DNA of 64,000 nucleotides from Saccoglossus kowalevskii (lineage: Eukaryota > Hemichordata > Enteropneusta > Harrimaniidae): the NCBI RefSeq assembly GCF_000003605.2, contig NW_003125899.1:118749-182748 (forward strand), read 5' to 3'. A model generated the notes under the pieces. It saw nothing but the letters and a program-made list of their open reading frames with translations, was not told the origin of the DNA and made no database searches. Positions 23,261 to 34,603 of the stretch are shown in pieces; position 1 is the stretch's first letter, and every line of letters begins with the position of its first letter. A program made the position numbers and the translations under genes.

Positions 23261-23958
23261 ACTCGATAATGTTTGCATCATTTTACCAAGATCACACAGT
23301 GTTATTTGCACGTAACTATGAAAATGAGTTGCCTTCCCAGTCAACATGCTACTAAATTTATTTTATTTTGCCATCTGTGAGAAAGTCCTTTTAAATAAGT
23401 ACACATCGTTTTATTTTTAAATCACATTCACACACACCCCACCACACAAACAGATTATATGCTTATAGAAATGGTGCTCGTCTTTGTCAGTCGATTCATG
23501 TTTGGTATTTGATTTTTACTTAGCAATGTCAAGATTCATTTGTGAATGAAAAATTTATGTTTATACACAAATATGTCATTTATTTCATTGTGTTATGAAA
23601 AATAAACGAACGTGTTTAGCAAGATCCTCTCGCTTTGTATGTACTGCTGTTTTCAGACAAGGTCACAATGTTTGCTTAACTAGACACCTATAACCCTGTC
23701 ATTGTTCATATGTTTATATGGACAGTAATTATGAATGAATGACCTAAATGCATGACCAAAATTAATAATTTTAATCTTAATTGAAAAGTGAAAGATTTTC
23801 TCCTTAAGGATGCTCCTAGATGAATTATAAATACCCCAGTAACCTACTTTCATCAATAAATTGTAGAAAATTGAGTATTTGGTAGAAAAGTTAAAAAATT
23901 AATATTTTCAGTTTTGTTGCCAAGACAACTATTTTATATTTATGTATGGTATCATGTT

Positions 23959-24409
23959 TTAAGGGACAACATCAAAAGTTCAATGTAGGATAAAAAACTT
24001 AATTCCTTTAGTTTTTTCCCCTACCCCTCACTGAAACTCAATTGATAAATATTGATTATGGCGTCAGACTACATTCACCATTAAATACAAATTGATAATC
24101 GGACAGTAGTATTGCATAGCAGGTGGGTGTAAAAAGATTTTACAAATGCGCCAATAACAAAGAAAAACACATATTACACTCGCACCATTTTTCTCATCTT
24201 GGATGTTTTGTTTTTTTTCATTTTCTGTTATTTTTGTACATGATTGGATGTAAAAAAAAAGAATACAGATACTCCAAGATTTTTTTGACTTCATTAAAAA
24301 ATAAATCGTTTTTATAGGATGGAAACTTTTTGAGGTCAAAACCCTCCCACCCCAAAACTAAAGCAAATAGTTTTTTATCCGACATCGATCTTTTGACATT
24401 GTCCCTAAG
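23959..24409 (+). mobile_element. TTAAGGGACAA MITE
   Basis: About 55-bp imperfect inverted ends: TTAAGGGACAACATCAAAAG with GGATAAAAAACT and CTTTAGTTTT on the left (23959 on), and the inverse, ending CTTTTGACATTGTCCCTAAG, on the right (to 24409). TTAA at the left end and CTAA at the right would suit TTAA-targeting (piggyBac-like) insertion, but this is not proven. About 450 bp, non-coding. Confidence 0.6.
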
Positions 24410-24951
24410 GTAGAAGCCTACTCAAATTAAAAAACCCAGAATTAATTCATTTTGTAATAAATTGTACTCCAAGGCAATATAAGGATGTTGACCTAAAAAA
24501 AAGTTGGGGGTCACCAGCCTTTTTTTCGAGAAATTGATGGTTGTATTTCAGTGGAAAGTCTCCATTTTGACACTATTATAACACTTTTACCACAAGTAGA
24601 AATATTATGCAATATCTCAAAATTTAGCCTGGTGACATAGGCTGAAAAAAATCATATATTGTTAATGATGGAGTACTTTTTGTTCTGAATTATTATTTCA
24701 AAAATCTGGGTTTTAAGAAGTGTCAAAAAATGCAATTTTTCTTTAACATTGTGTTCTATGGAATTGTTCTAAAAATAACAATTTTCAAGAAATATTAGGA
24801 CATATTTCTCAAAAAGCATAACTGTAACACACAAAATAATGCTATTTCATTGTACCATGCGACATTAGCTTCATGATTGTACATAATAAACTAATGAACA
24901 TTGTCATGCGATTTATGACCAATTTTGTCAAAATTGTGACTAGGCTTCTAC
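24410..24951 (+). mobile_element. MITE-like element enclosing copy 2 of the 0.5 kb repeat
   Basis: Bounded by GTAGAAGCCTA (24410-24420) and TAGGCTTCTAC (24941-24951), perfect 11-bp inverted ends that extend imperfectly into TAAG/CTTTA. The core 24424-24927 matches 13216-13721. No coding potential. It abuts another MITE on its left with no spacer. Confidence 0.65.
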
Positions 24952-27900
24952 TTTAAGATTTCAATCATTTTTAAGTCCTACTTTTGAATTTATAGATGTA
25001 ATCATTTAATCTGTCACAACAGTGGCAATGATTTTATACTTCACCCATAATCCTTTACTGAATAATCAAGATGATGGACTACATAATACTGATAAAAAGT
25101 TGATTATCCATTGAGTGGAAAGTGAAATAAAAAAAACTATTAATGGTATTCTTCTACATTTGTAGTGCTGTGCTGTTAATACACCGTTACAATAGACTGC
25201 GTCCTCTAGCGACGAAACGCGTCAGTGACAGAACGTACTAATTTAGTTAGGCAGCTCTGAACATAACAAACCTCAGTAAACTGTATTTATTATTGACCGA
25301 CATCCACAGATAAAAAATCAACTAAACGTTTGCATTATAGAAATATGTTGCCGTTACTCTATTTCAAATCGCAATAACACCGATTATAGTAGGTGTGATC
25401 TCTTAAATTGGTAAAGCAAAGATGGTATGCTCCCTGCCGAGAGAAAGTCAGTTCAAATGCAAAAGTGGAGTATGCGAAATTTCAATTACTTCTTCTCTGA
25501 ATAAATGGTTATTTTCATCGGACTTGGTAGACAATTTATTGAATAGTTGACTTCGCGTATGTGTTATCGTATGTATGTTTTCTTGCGACCCTGACGAATA
25601 AGCAATCGGTTCTTTAAAAGTGTGTACAGATATATTGTTATTTCCAAGCTTAATGATTTTTAAGTTACTTCTGATATCACAACCAGATAATTAATCTATA
25701 GAAGTACAGTTGTTGCAGTTGCAATGTCGAAAAAGTACCTTTTCTTGTGGACATGCGAAATTCTTGACCAGCCAAGTGCTGAAGAGCGCCCTCTCTGTTT
25801 ATCTTTCTTCTCTGAGAACATGAATGAAAGAACTCGCCATCATGAGTTTGTTTTACCAATGAACATTTATTTTAGTAAATACAAATGTATTATCACAAAG
25901 GCGCCATCTCTGTCGATTATACACGTGGTCCACTTACGAGATGAGTACAAAATAATCGTTTTAAGAATCAGAAATGTATTTGTGAACGTGTCTTTAATGA
26001 AATATATATATATATTTGTTCAATTTAAAAGTTCATTTTTAAGTGAAATTACTGTGTGACATGAGAATATACGTCCTTGTATACAAACTGGGATATAGAC
26101 ATTTTCAATGGTTATTGCCACCAAACTTGGCCTACCATAAAAGGAATTGAATCTGTATTCTTCAATTTGTTTCATGTCGGTGTCACATTAACTTGAATAG
26201 ACTGTGCGGGCCGTTGATGAAATCTTGACTATAGCTGAAACGTATTTTCCAATACACTTGTTGATTTCAGTTTGCAGTAGGAAAGTATGATGCACTATTG
26301 CACAGTCCCTCCGTAACTATTCCGGTAATCGCGCCTCTAATGGGTGCAAGTAGTCAAATCGACCACTGTGTATATGATGATATAGTACATAGTAAAAATC
26401 TCTCACAAATATTGAAATTTTACTCCCGGGATATTACTACAGATCAAATACGATAACGACGTTTTGAACGGTCTTCGTGTCACCCATCATTTATCTTGAG
26501 AAGCATTTCAGCGATAGAGGGCGCGATTTATAGAAAAGTTGGTGGCATTTTTATCCGTTATTTCAAAGCCTTTTCATTTCCTCGTAACATAACAGTCGAT
26601 ATTCTACTGAATATACTGGTATTCCAGAAGTATCAGCAAGGCGAATTTCGCAAACAAACGTCTACACATGTCACCAAATAACAGTTTGAAATATGGCATA
26701 TGATCTCAACATACATACTTTTCTAATACCGCCATTCACTCAAATGAATCCACCACAATCATCTTTATATTGAACGAAAGTACAATATATTGCAAAATGG
26801 ATCAATCCGGTGTACAAATAAGTTTCGATCAGAAACCGCTGATCGGGGAATTCTGCCTACATAAGTCTATAATCACATCTATTTGAGGCATATCGTAGTA
26901 TCAATTAAAATTTAAAAAAAATAAAAAAAAGACATACGCCATAACTCATTTATTTAGAGTGTCCCGATCGGCACAGCAACACAAACTACACATGTACTAA
27001 CTAGTATACTAAAATATTCTCCAAACTTTTATGAGATATTTTACTAGATTTAATTACATTAGGGGGAAATAGGGCTCAATGCAACCTATACTCTCTGAAT
27101 AGACCAACCACAAATGGGAATAGTACATATCACAGCAGTGGTTCTAAAATGTAATCCCCCCATTAGGAATACGTTAAAACATATCGTGAAAATATAAACA
27201 GATTTTTACAGTTAAAATAATACTATAAGTAGCATTCACCAACCAATTTGTTTAAGCTCTCGTAATAACATCGTCCTCTCGTCCTCGCAGTTTCGCATCT
27301 GTTCAGACCCCCCTCTCGACGAACGAAGCAATTTCCTGTAACGAGTTTACATAGAAATGTCAATATGTCGTAGTTTTTAGTTCCTCCGTTGTTCGATCAC
27401 AGATAACAGTCAACACTTTTCTGAGACAAACGGCCACGATCACCCTTATACTCAGCGAATAAGTATTACTTCCCTGTCTTACGCCATGATACAGTACAGA
27501 AAATAATTCGATAGAACAGCTTCACGTCTCAGAAAAGCGATATTGATCAAAATTGGCGATTGATTATTTTGTATGGCCGGGTTGTCCTAATAATCTTTCT
27601 GAAAATATATAACATTCCTGAAAAATCGTTTTTCATGTGTAAAATGCGCTTGGCTTACACTTAGTCGTCTCAATATAAACAAAACAAATATGATTCAAAA
27701 TACTGGCTGTTTTCGTGCATTCGACAATCCTTAGCATCAAAATGTAAACCCGAATGTTGTGACTTGCGCGGAGAAGACGCGTTAACTCTGCCACCACCAC
27801 CAGCGTTAATGGTTCGTTCCGTACTCATTTCTCATTTTCTTAGCATAACCACGTACTTAGTATGGCACAGTTTGGATGATGATGGAATACACCATATCCA

Positions 27901-28018
27901 TGGGGGTGTAATACTAAACTATTTTTTATGAAAACTGTTACTAGCCAAATAGACATTGCCATGGTTACACAAGTATGCTAATACCCATTCATTAATACAT
28001 TTATCTGTCTGGCATATA

Positions 28019-28140
28019 TTATCGTTACCCCAGCTTCCTCCGTATTTTTCTCCGCTTCGCTACCGAAAATCCGGTATACAAATATTTTCGGTAGCGAAGC
28101 GGAGAAACAGACGGAGGAAGCTGGGGGTAATATTATCGTT
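28019..28140. mobile_element. Near-perfect 46-bp stem hairpin with 8-bp flanking direct repeats
   Basis: Arm 1 28025-28070 and arm 2 28084-28130 are inverse over about 46 bases with only two or three differences; loop of 13 bases. TTATCGTT stands on both sides (28019-28026, 28133-28140), as an 8-bp target duplication typical of hAT elements would. GC-rich compared with its surroundings. Read as a fold-back MITE; a structured RNA such as a miRNA precursor is the alternative. Confidence 0.6.
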
Positions 28141-29970
28141 TAAGGTAGAGTTGCAGGTTCGTGGGCACTTGGGAGTGAATTTTTTTTTATTTTTTTTTTG
28201 CTTTTTATTATCCAAACAGTCTTGGCTATAGACTGTTAAAATTGTGAATGCTTAGCAAGATTTAGCAAGGCTGTACATAAATAATAAAAACGAAACATGG
28301 TGAAGAAAAGAAATGACGGGATCTCCATATTATGCACTGTATTTAATTTTTAACAAAGCGATAATACATTTAAATTTGGAACTGTTACAGCCATTTTAAT
28401 TATGAGCATTAGCAAAGTTCTTACTGAGTGAATTGTTATGCAAATTAGCAATTATCTCAGCTTCTTTTAGTGTACATCTCAGAACTTTAAAAAAAATAGC
28501 TCCTAGACGCTTTGACCCTTTGTTTTGAAATTTTCACAAATGATTGACAATGTGTTTATCTTCAAAACGCCGTCGGGGCATTGTTTTTGGTTGAACAGTG
28601 TTACAACAATCGTACAGACAACTAGCCTGAGTGTGAATTTATGCATAAACTTGAAGCAGTGAAACTTTCTTCACAGTAAACAGATGTACCCATAAACCAA
28701 TTTTGACAGGAAACAGAAGCATGGTTTAGAAGCTTTTTTTTTTTAAATCACTTTTGACCAAAAAAGCAAATTTTTGTGCATATTTCAAACTACAGTGTCC
28801 ATAAAAACAAAACAAAACAATAACAAAATTTTAAAATTCATACAATAAGCTTTCCAAAACTATATAGTTTTGTGGACAAGAGAGGTCATCTTGGTTTCCT
28901 AATAAACTAATTAAAATACCTGTCAGGTAAACTGCATCTCTACCTTAAACCGACTCGCTTTAATAACGAAGTCTTAACAAAATATTCCGATTCTGTGTTC
29001 ATGTAACAATTGCATTACAATCCACCATACATAAAAAAAAAACATCTACTTCTTACTGTTTACAAGCAAACATATGTATCCAATAATCGCGCCTAAACGT
29101 TTGGCTGCTTACACAATATCCGTATATTTTCCCCTGTGCGGAAATACTTAGACTTCTGTCAATACAGTATTGTGAATAGATGGCAATATACCCAAAGTGC
29201 TTTGACTTAAGGGGGTTCTTATAATAGCAAACACACGACAAAGGCGACTATTGTGGCAGAGGCCGCTCGCTCTCAAACCCAACAAGTTGCCACGTTACCA
29301 CGTGTGTTCACAAAAATCAATTCTAAATCGACCGAGAGAGAAACGGCAGATACGATAAGAGTAACTGTAATATAATTAGTATAAGCTTGTTTTGTTAGGA
29401 TAACACACGTGAATTACTTGAAGAGAAAGAGTGATTGGTTTCTTACTGATGATCTAACGTGTTAGTAATTACGTGTCGCGTAGGTCGAGCGAAAGAACTT
29501 GTATAGTTCATACAGAAAACATGATATTCCCACTCGCTTTATCCCGCTGGCTTAATTCGGTGGAAACGAAAGGAGGACTTAGTCTCTACGCTTTCTAGTT
29601 GCATGATCCGACAATGGCGACGCACTGTTGACAAAATGTTAATGTTTATGACCGTCACACCGTAGCTTTATCGCTGCTCTATGTAGTCTGGAGTTATTTA
29701 AGCGTGATGGTTACATCATGACTGAGTTCGGATGTTGTAATCGATTGCATTTCGATGGAAATTCTACGTTACACGACTGATCACGTGGCCGTAATTGACA
29801 TTAGGAAAACCAGCCAGCCGATAACACATGCATTATTTGGTGCCGTGGATTATTCAGCGGGTATATACTGCGATCTGTGCATATGACTGTGTTCTAGCCA
29901 ATGGTTTACAAGTATGTAATGTTAGTGCATGTATCGATTGATATCAAGACGATAGGAGAGCAGTAATAGT

Positions 29971-29977
29971 TATAAAA
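29971..29977 (+). promoter_or_regulatory. Candidate TATA box of an upstream alternative promoter
   Basis: TATAAAA followed by a locally GC-rich stretch (ACGGACGCGGAGGGCC) in otherwise AT-rich DNA. A transcript starting about 30 bases downstream could end its first exon at the strong donor CAAC|GTAAGT (30336/30337). Prediction only. Confidence 0.25.
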
Positions 29978-30313
29978 CACGGACGCGGAGGGCCGTCACC
30001 AGGCCACCACACGAGTAATAATGAAAACACTCTAATTTGTACAATTATAATATTCATGTTTACTCACTCCTTCGGTATATGCTGCTAACATGTAAAAGAC
30101 AACACTATATGACAAAAGCGTGACAGCAACCAACGCATGCACTAGTCGCGATTATTATGACATTGGTTTATGTCAATATTGCCCGATTCTGTTAACCGAC
30201 ATATTGTTTCGTTAATGATAAGTCCTGAGAGAATACGACTTCGCAATCACTTTCACGAAGTGGCGGCGAGGGTGACAGTTTCATCAACGAGGAACCGAGA
30301 TGCCAAACAAAAA

Positions 30314-30336
30314 ATGAAGAGACCGCAATACACAAC
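30314..30336 (+). CDS. Candidate alternative first coding exon of KIF12
   Basis: ATG at 30314 followed by seven codons in total (MKRPQYT) and two bases, then donor GTAAGTAT. The phase (2) matches the acceptor of KIF12 exon 2, so splicing would give [18 protein letters not shown] in frame. A five-codon upstream ORF (30300-30317) overlaps this start as ATGA. Agreement in phase has a one in three chance of being accidental and no transcript is available. Confidence 0.22.
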
Positions 30337-30500
30337 GTAAGTATATTGTGTAAAATTTCTTGCATTGCTCTGTATTCTCGCTTTTTTCATTAATCTCTAT
30401 GTTTTTCTCTTAGTGAATATGGAGATATACTAAAACCGTTCATTTTCACTGTTTTGAGCATATTCTCTGGGTTTTAAGTTCACACTTTGCTAGCATTGAC

Positions 30501-30535
30501 CACAGTCCCTCAACACTGTGCATTGAGGGATTGTG
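30501..30535. repeat. 13-bp hairpin CACAGTCCCTCAA
   Basis: CACAGTCCCTCAA (30501-30513) pairs with TTGAGGGATTGTG (30523-30535) with one G-T wobble. Related to 47403-47431. Confidence 0.6.
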
Positions 30536-30538
30536 CAC

Positions 30539-30546
30539 TGACGTCA
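30539..30546. promoter_or_regulatory. Full palindromic CRE octamer (TGACGTCA)
   Basis: Perfect TGACGTCA, the CREB/ATF consensus, about 200 bases downstream of the candidate upstream first exon of KIF12. Confidence 0.3.
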
Positions 30547-31844
30547 AACCATGTAACCCCAATTACAACATTTTCTTTACTGTGCTATGTGTCCATACTA
30601 CAGTAGCCTGTCCCAACTTACCAAAATGTTCATTTGACGTACAATACCTGTAAAGTATTGACCCAAATTTGACCACGCTGATGAATGAATGGAGGTCGAA
30701 TATGTTTTACATGCATGGGACCCATGGTATGGAACACGACGTGTCGCAACGACGACATTCGCGGGACTGTCACGGTCCATGACCCGCGGCTGGTGGTCCA
30801 AAGTTTACGAAACTGTGCGAAAAAGCAATAAACCAAGGTCTGGACCATGAGTAAAATGATTCAAAAGAAGCCAACTTGAGCATTGCCTAATTTGTTGTGG
30901 ACCCATGCTTCTATAGCGATACCAGAACCATGGACCTATAAACCCCACACAAGGACTATCTTCACGGCTAATTGCCTGTGTTTGCTTTTCTTTTCTAATT
31001 TGGCGATGATGCCCACGGGCGATTTTTGTTCAATTAAATAAGTTTTTCAAGTGTAAAGGTCGGACCAGGTCAAGCGTCACGTTTGCGACATGCTCGACCA
31101 ATAGGTTTGGTGCATTTGAAGTTGATATTCTGTCCTGAATACGTCGGCAACTTGTAGCCTTGTTGAAAATTGGCTAATGAAGCGCACGGTCACTGTCTCG
31201 TACATACAAACAAATGGTCCCAAGAGAACTTGAATGCGACATACTAGTAGTCGGACCAATGGTGTCACGTGATATTGGCAGAGATACGCGTAATTTAACC
31301 CGTTAAATTGCTCGAGTGATATAGTACGACCATCGCAAATTTCGCATTGTACAATCTGGGGGAAAAGTCTGTGTGCATGTGTGTGTAAGAGGGGTTTGGG
31401 TTTGCACTCACTTTGGTAGGTTGAGCTATTGGTTACCGGGTACCTAAGAGAGAAACAGTAGCATGTTGCTCCGAAAGTTTGTTGTATACTAAGAAAACCG
31501 TTTTTCTTGGAAGGGGTTGGGTTGTAATTATGCAAATCAACTCTGGTTTTAACTCGAGCAACTTAAGCCAGATTTTAAATCACAAAAGCAGAACGAAACA
31601 GGATCTTGCTCCGGGACAGAACCATTGTACATACATATACCTACCCATTTTTCAGGTTAACAACCCCAGGGAGAGTTTGTTTTGGGGTTACGTGTATGTT
31701 TATAGTGACTGTCATGTTATTTTAATACTATTAATTATTGTGTGGCAATTATATATTCCAAGTGAAAACATAAAGTTTCGTGAAAACTGTCCAAATATTA
31801 GACCATTCTTATAAATTGCCCCCTCTAGTGACATATCGTTTCTG

Positions 31845-31863
31845 TGACGTCAAAGTGACGTAC
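31845..31863. promoter_or_regulatory. Full CRE plus half-CRE
   Basis: TGACGTCA (31845-31852) followed three bases later by TGACGTAC. It lies just right of a CTCF-like site (31818-31831), about 2.6 kb upstream of KIF12 exon 1. Confidence 0.32.
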
Positions 31864-32994
31864 TAGTATATGGGTGAAGGCAATATCGTTTAAAACGGCC
31901 TTAGTGTTTAGTTGTGTAATCGTTCGTTATCCAGAATATAGTAAAATCTCTCTACTTAAGACGGCAACAAATCAAAACGACCTCGATGCTTTGAATGGCT
32001 TTGAACGCCTTATCGTCTCAGACACGCGTCGCTAGAGGGCGCCGTTTATAAGAAAGGGGTAATAGTAGCAAATACTGCATATGTTTTTCACTGTTCAATT
32101 CACTTCAGAACATAAATTTAAAGTCGTCCGTCAGTACCATTACCATTTCATTATTTACCCCGTCATTCTGTTCAGTATCGATTTTAAATGCAACCTATTT
32201 AACACTCAATCAATACTGAAGCCGAAGTTGTCACTTATATTAAGGTGACAAATTAGAATTCAAAACCTCCCTCAATAAACTTCAATGGATACTACATTAT
32301 CGGGGTTGACAACAGGTTAACGTACAATACAGTGTCCTCGCAATAAAGCAACTCTAATACTTACATAACATTGACAGTAATCAATAAATTTACATCATAC
32401 ATTGTAGAAGGCGAATATACAAACTATATTACAGTAAAATGACAAAGGCGTGGTAGAGTGCGGAACGAATTACATCTAATTACGGTTAATTATGTAACTA
32501 ATATAACGTGTTTTATTCAAGCTGAACAACAAATACCAAAATGAACTTATATATAAACCATATACTATATAGAAGAAAGATAAACAACAAATTGATTCGC
32601 TTTCATCTTGCTAATATGTTAATTTCACCGTACGTTAATTCACCACTAATTGGTGCCAATGATCTTAAAATTAAAAAATATACATGTATATATATATATT
32701 TTTGATAAACGCCTAAATGTGTTACTCTTATGCATAAAGATTTGTTGTTCAATTTATTTTTGCTGCAAATTACAGCGATTACAGCTTAGATTGTACAGTA
32801 TACACTCTGCTTGGGTTTTCTATCCCTCAACAGCTAGCTCGATTTTTCTACGAATATTTGCTAGGGGAAGCCACGAAGCCGCTAGTTTTACATTCGACTG
32901 ACTGTGATGATGATGTAAATCTGATATCCCCCTTAATGTGATTATGCGTCGCTTGTAATCGAATACAACATGATTAGTATGGTCGCAATGGATG

Positions 32995-33125
32995 TACTGT
33001 AACTGCAGTATTTATTCACTGGGTTTAAGAACTCGCTCGTGGTTTCACTGACAAATCTATAAAATCAAATAAAAAACCCAGTATTATAAAACTAGTGAGA
33101 TTAAATTATTATACGTTCACAGTAT
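32995..33125. mobile_element. Diverged TACTGTAA-type element upstream of KIF12
   Basis: TACTGTAACTGCAGTATTTA, then TTCACTGGGTTT, AAAAAACCCAGTATTATAA and a terminal CACAGTA. About 131 bp; an older or internally altered member. Confidence 0.45.
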
Positions 33126-34318
33126 CATAGTGCACGGGAACACAACCTGTTCTTGGAAGCAAATATACCAGTAGTCTATACGCGTTCTAAACAGCGTAGG
33201 TCATCGACTAGTAAGTTCAATCAAAACAACAAAAATATTTGGTTACTTCATTCAGTCGGTTCATTTTTGCCTGGATTTACTCCTTTAAAATAATTAAAAA
33301 AAAACACACACATCGCTCCATGAAAAGGGTTGTGTGTGGGTAAGCATTTTTGGCTCACCGACTTCAAGGAATCATTGTGAAAACCAGTCGTGTCGGTGTT
33401 CATTCTCTTGCCTCTGTGGAAGTTTTGAACAAATGGAGCAAGTGTAATGCATCTTCAGGTCATTCTATTTTGGAGAAAGGGGAGCGGGTTCAAAAATATG
33501 TGCAATAAATTTGGCCAACGTGATATATTCATGTGAATGTCTGTGTTTAATCACACGGAGACAAGATTGAACAGAACTGATGTCGTTGCATTACGACATA
33601 GCCCTGCTTTCAGTGTGAGTGATATTTTCATCACATAGAACTGACCCTCGCTCTTTACGTCTAGCGCGTGAGGTAGTATACATGGTATCGTCGATGGTCG
33701 CGGTGCTGGAATCAGAGCTCAACACTAATCATCGAAACCGCCTCTCTTAATGTCAACACGAAACTATCCATGCTGAGCCGAGTTAGTAGTCTATAGTGTT
33801 GTATCATTTACGCAATTTTATCTCTGAATTGTGCCAGGGCCAGTTCGTCGGTGCTGTGAAACATCGTTCGAGTGTGACTTTTTATCATAAATTTTAGAAT
33901 CTGTTGAGCTTTAATAGACGTGCCGAAGATTTAGCCAGTCGAGGTCATGCAGGGATAAGCCAACCGTGTTGTTGGCGTTTACGGAATCGATCGAGTTTCG
34001 AAAATTTACTAGTGCATCTATTGACGAGTTGGAGACTTGATCTGGCTACTGGTGAACGATCTGCGACGGGTTTTGTTTATTCTCCATTTGGTAACTTAGT
34101 ACAAATACGCGTCGAGTTTCGAAGTCGGGTTTGTCCAAAACAGTTGTGCAAAATAACTTGGATTTAGGCCGGGATTTGATGACAGTTTGACAATTCTGTG
34201 ACAAAATTGTAAGGATCCAGTGCTACAAATCTTTTTCTTCTGTGTCGACTATGGGGTAGCAGTTGCCACAAGTGTGTCAGAATTATTTGCTGTTGTGTCA
34301 CCGTGACGACTGGCACGA

Positions 34319-34380
34319 GCCGCCATCATGTCGTCGTTTGGTAGAGAAAACAAGGACAACTGCACGACACGCGTATAAAA
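34319..34380 (+). promoter_or_regulatory. Candidate core promoter of KIF12 exon 1
   Basis: TATAAAA at 34374-34380, about 96 bases before the first ATG, would give a 5' UTR near 65-75 nt. GCCGCCATC at 34319-34327 matches the YY1 core (GATGGCGGC on the other strand), often found near animal promoters. The 33.6-34.4 kb flank is richer in CG dinucleotides than the rest of the window. Confidence 0.35.
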
Positions 34381-34475
34381 ACATGACATTTATATTATCG
34401 CAAGAAAAGTTTAATTCACAGTAGATTAGGTCGTGGCAGTTTTGAATATCACCATCCACCACTATTTTCCTTGTT

Positions 34476-34603
34476 ATGAAGGTAAACATGGACTCGCAGT
34501 CAGACAACACAGATTCGCCACTGAGTGACACGGCAGAGCCTACGTCAGAAAAAGCAGATACGCGAGTAAATACTTTATCGGGTCTCTCTCAACATTCAAC
34601 TCG
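34476..34603 (+). CDS. KIF12: KIF12 exon 1 (start codon, acidic N-extension)
   Basis: ATG at 34476, donor CTCG|GTATGT, phase 2. It encodes a Ser/Asp/Thr-rich disordered start ([20 protein letters not shown]). An in-frame stop 31 bases upstream of the ATG limits the reading frame. Met1 has G at -3 but A at +4; Met5 has A at -3 and G at +4, so initiation at Met5 is possible. Confidence 0.85.

Larger units (their letters stand above)
19961..29960. other. SLC43 3' flank and intergenic spacer
   Basis: No convincing coding exon. Contents: the 18-bp repeat (20616), fold-back element (22034), AACCCTTTAAG repeat (23035), adjoining MITEs (23959-24951) and the hairpin (28019-28140). From about 25 kb the DNA has more CG dinucleotides and fewer repeats. 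The end of the transporter mRNA could not be placed. Confidence 0.55.

Noticed and set aside
25196-25235. Possible tRNA or structured RNA around GACGAAACGCGTCAG
   Set aside because: A local palindrome is present, but there are no A-box and B-box and no cloverleaf.
25724-26059. 111-residue + strand frame in the spacer
   Set aside because: No motif recognised; composition like the surrounding non-coding DNA.
31077-31535. 152-residue - strand frame
   Set aside because: No recognisable motif, Cys/His scatter without pattern, no splice or promoter context.
33904-34167. 87-residue + strand frame just upstream of KIF12
   Set aside because: It lies in the CG-richer promoter flank where stops are rarer; no family resemblance and not in frame with exon 1, which has an upstream stop.
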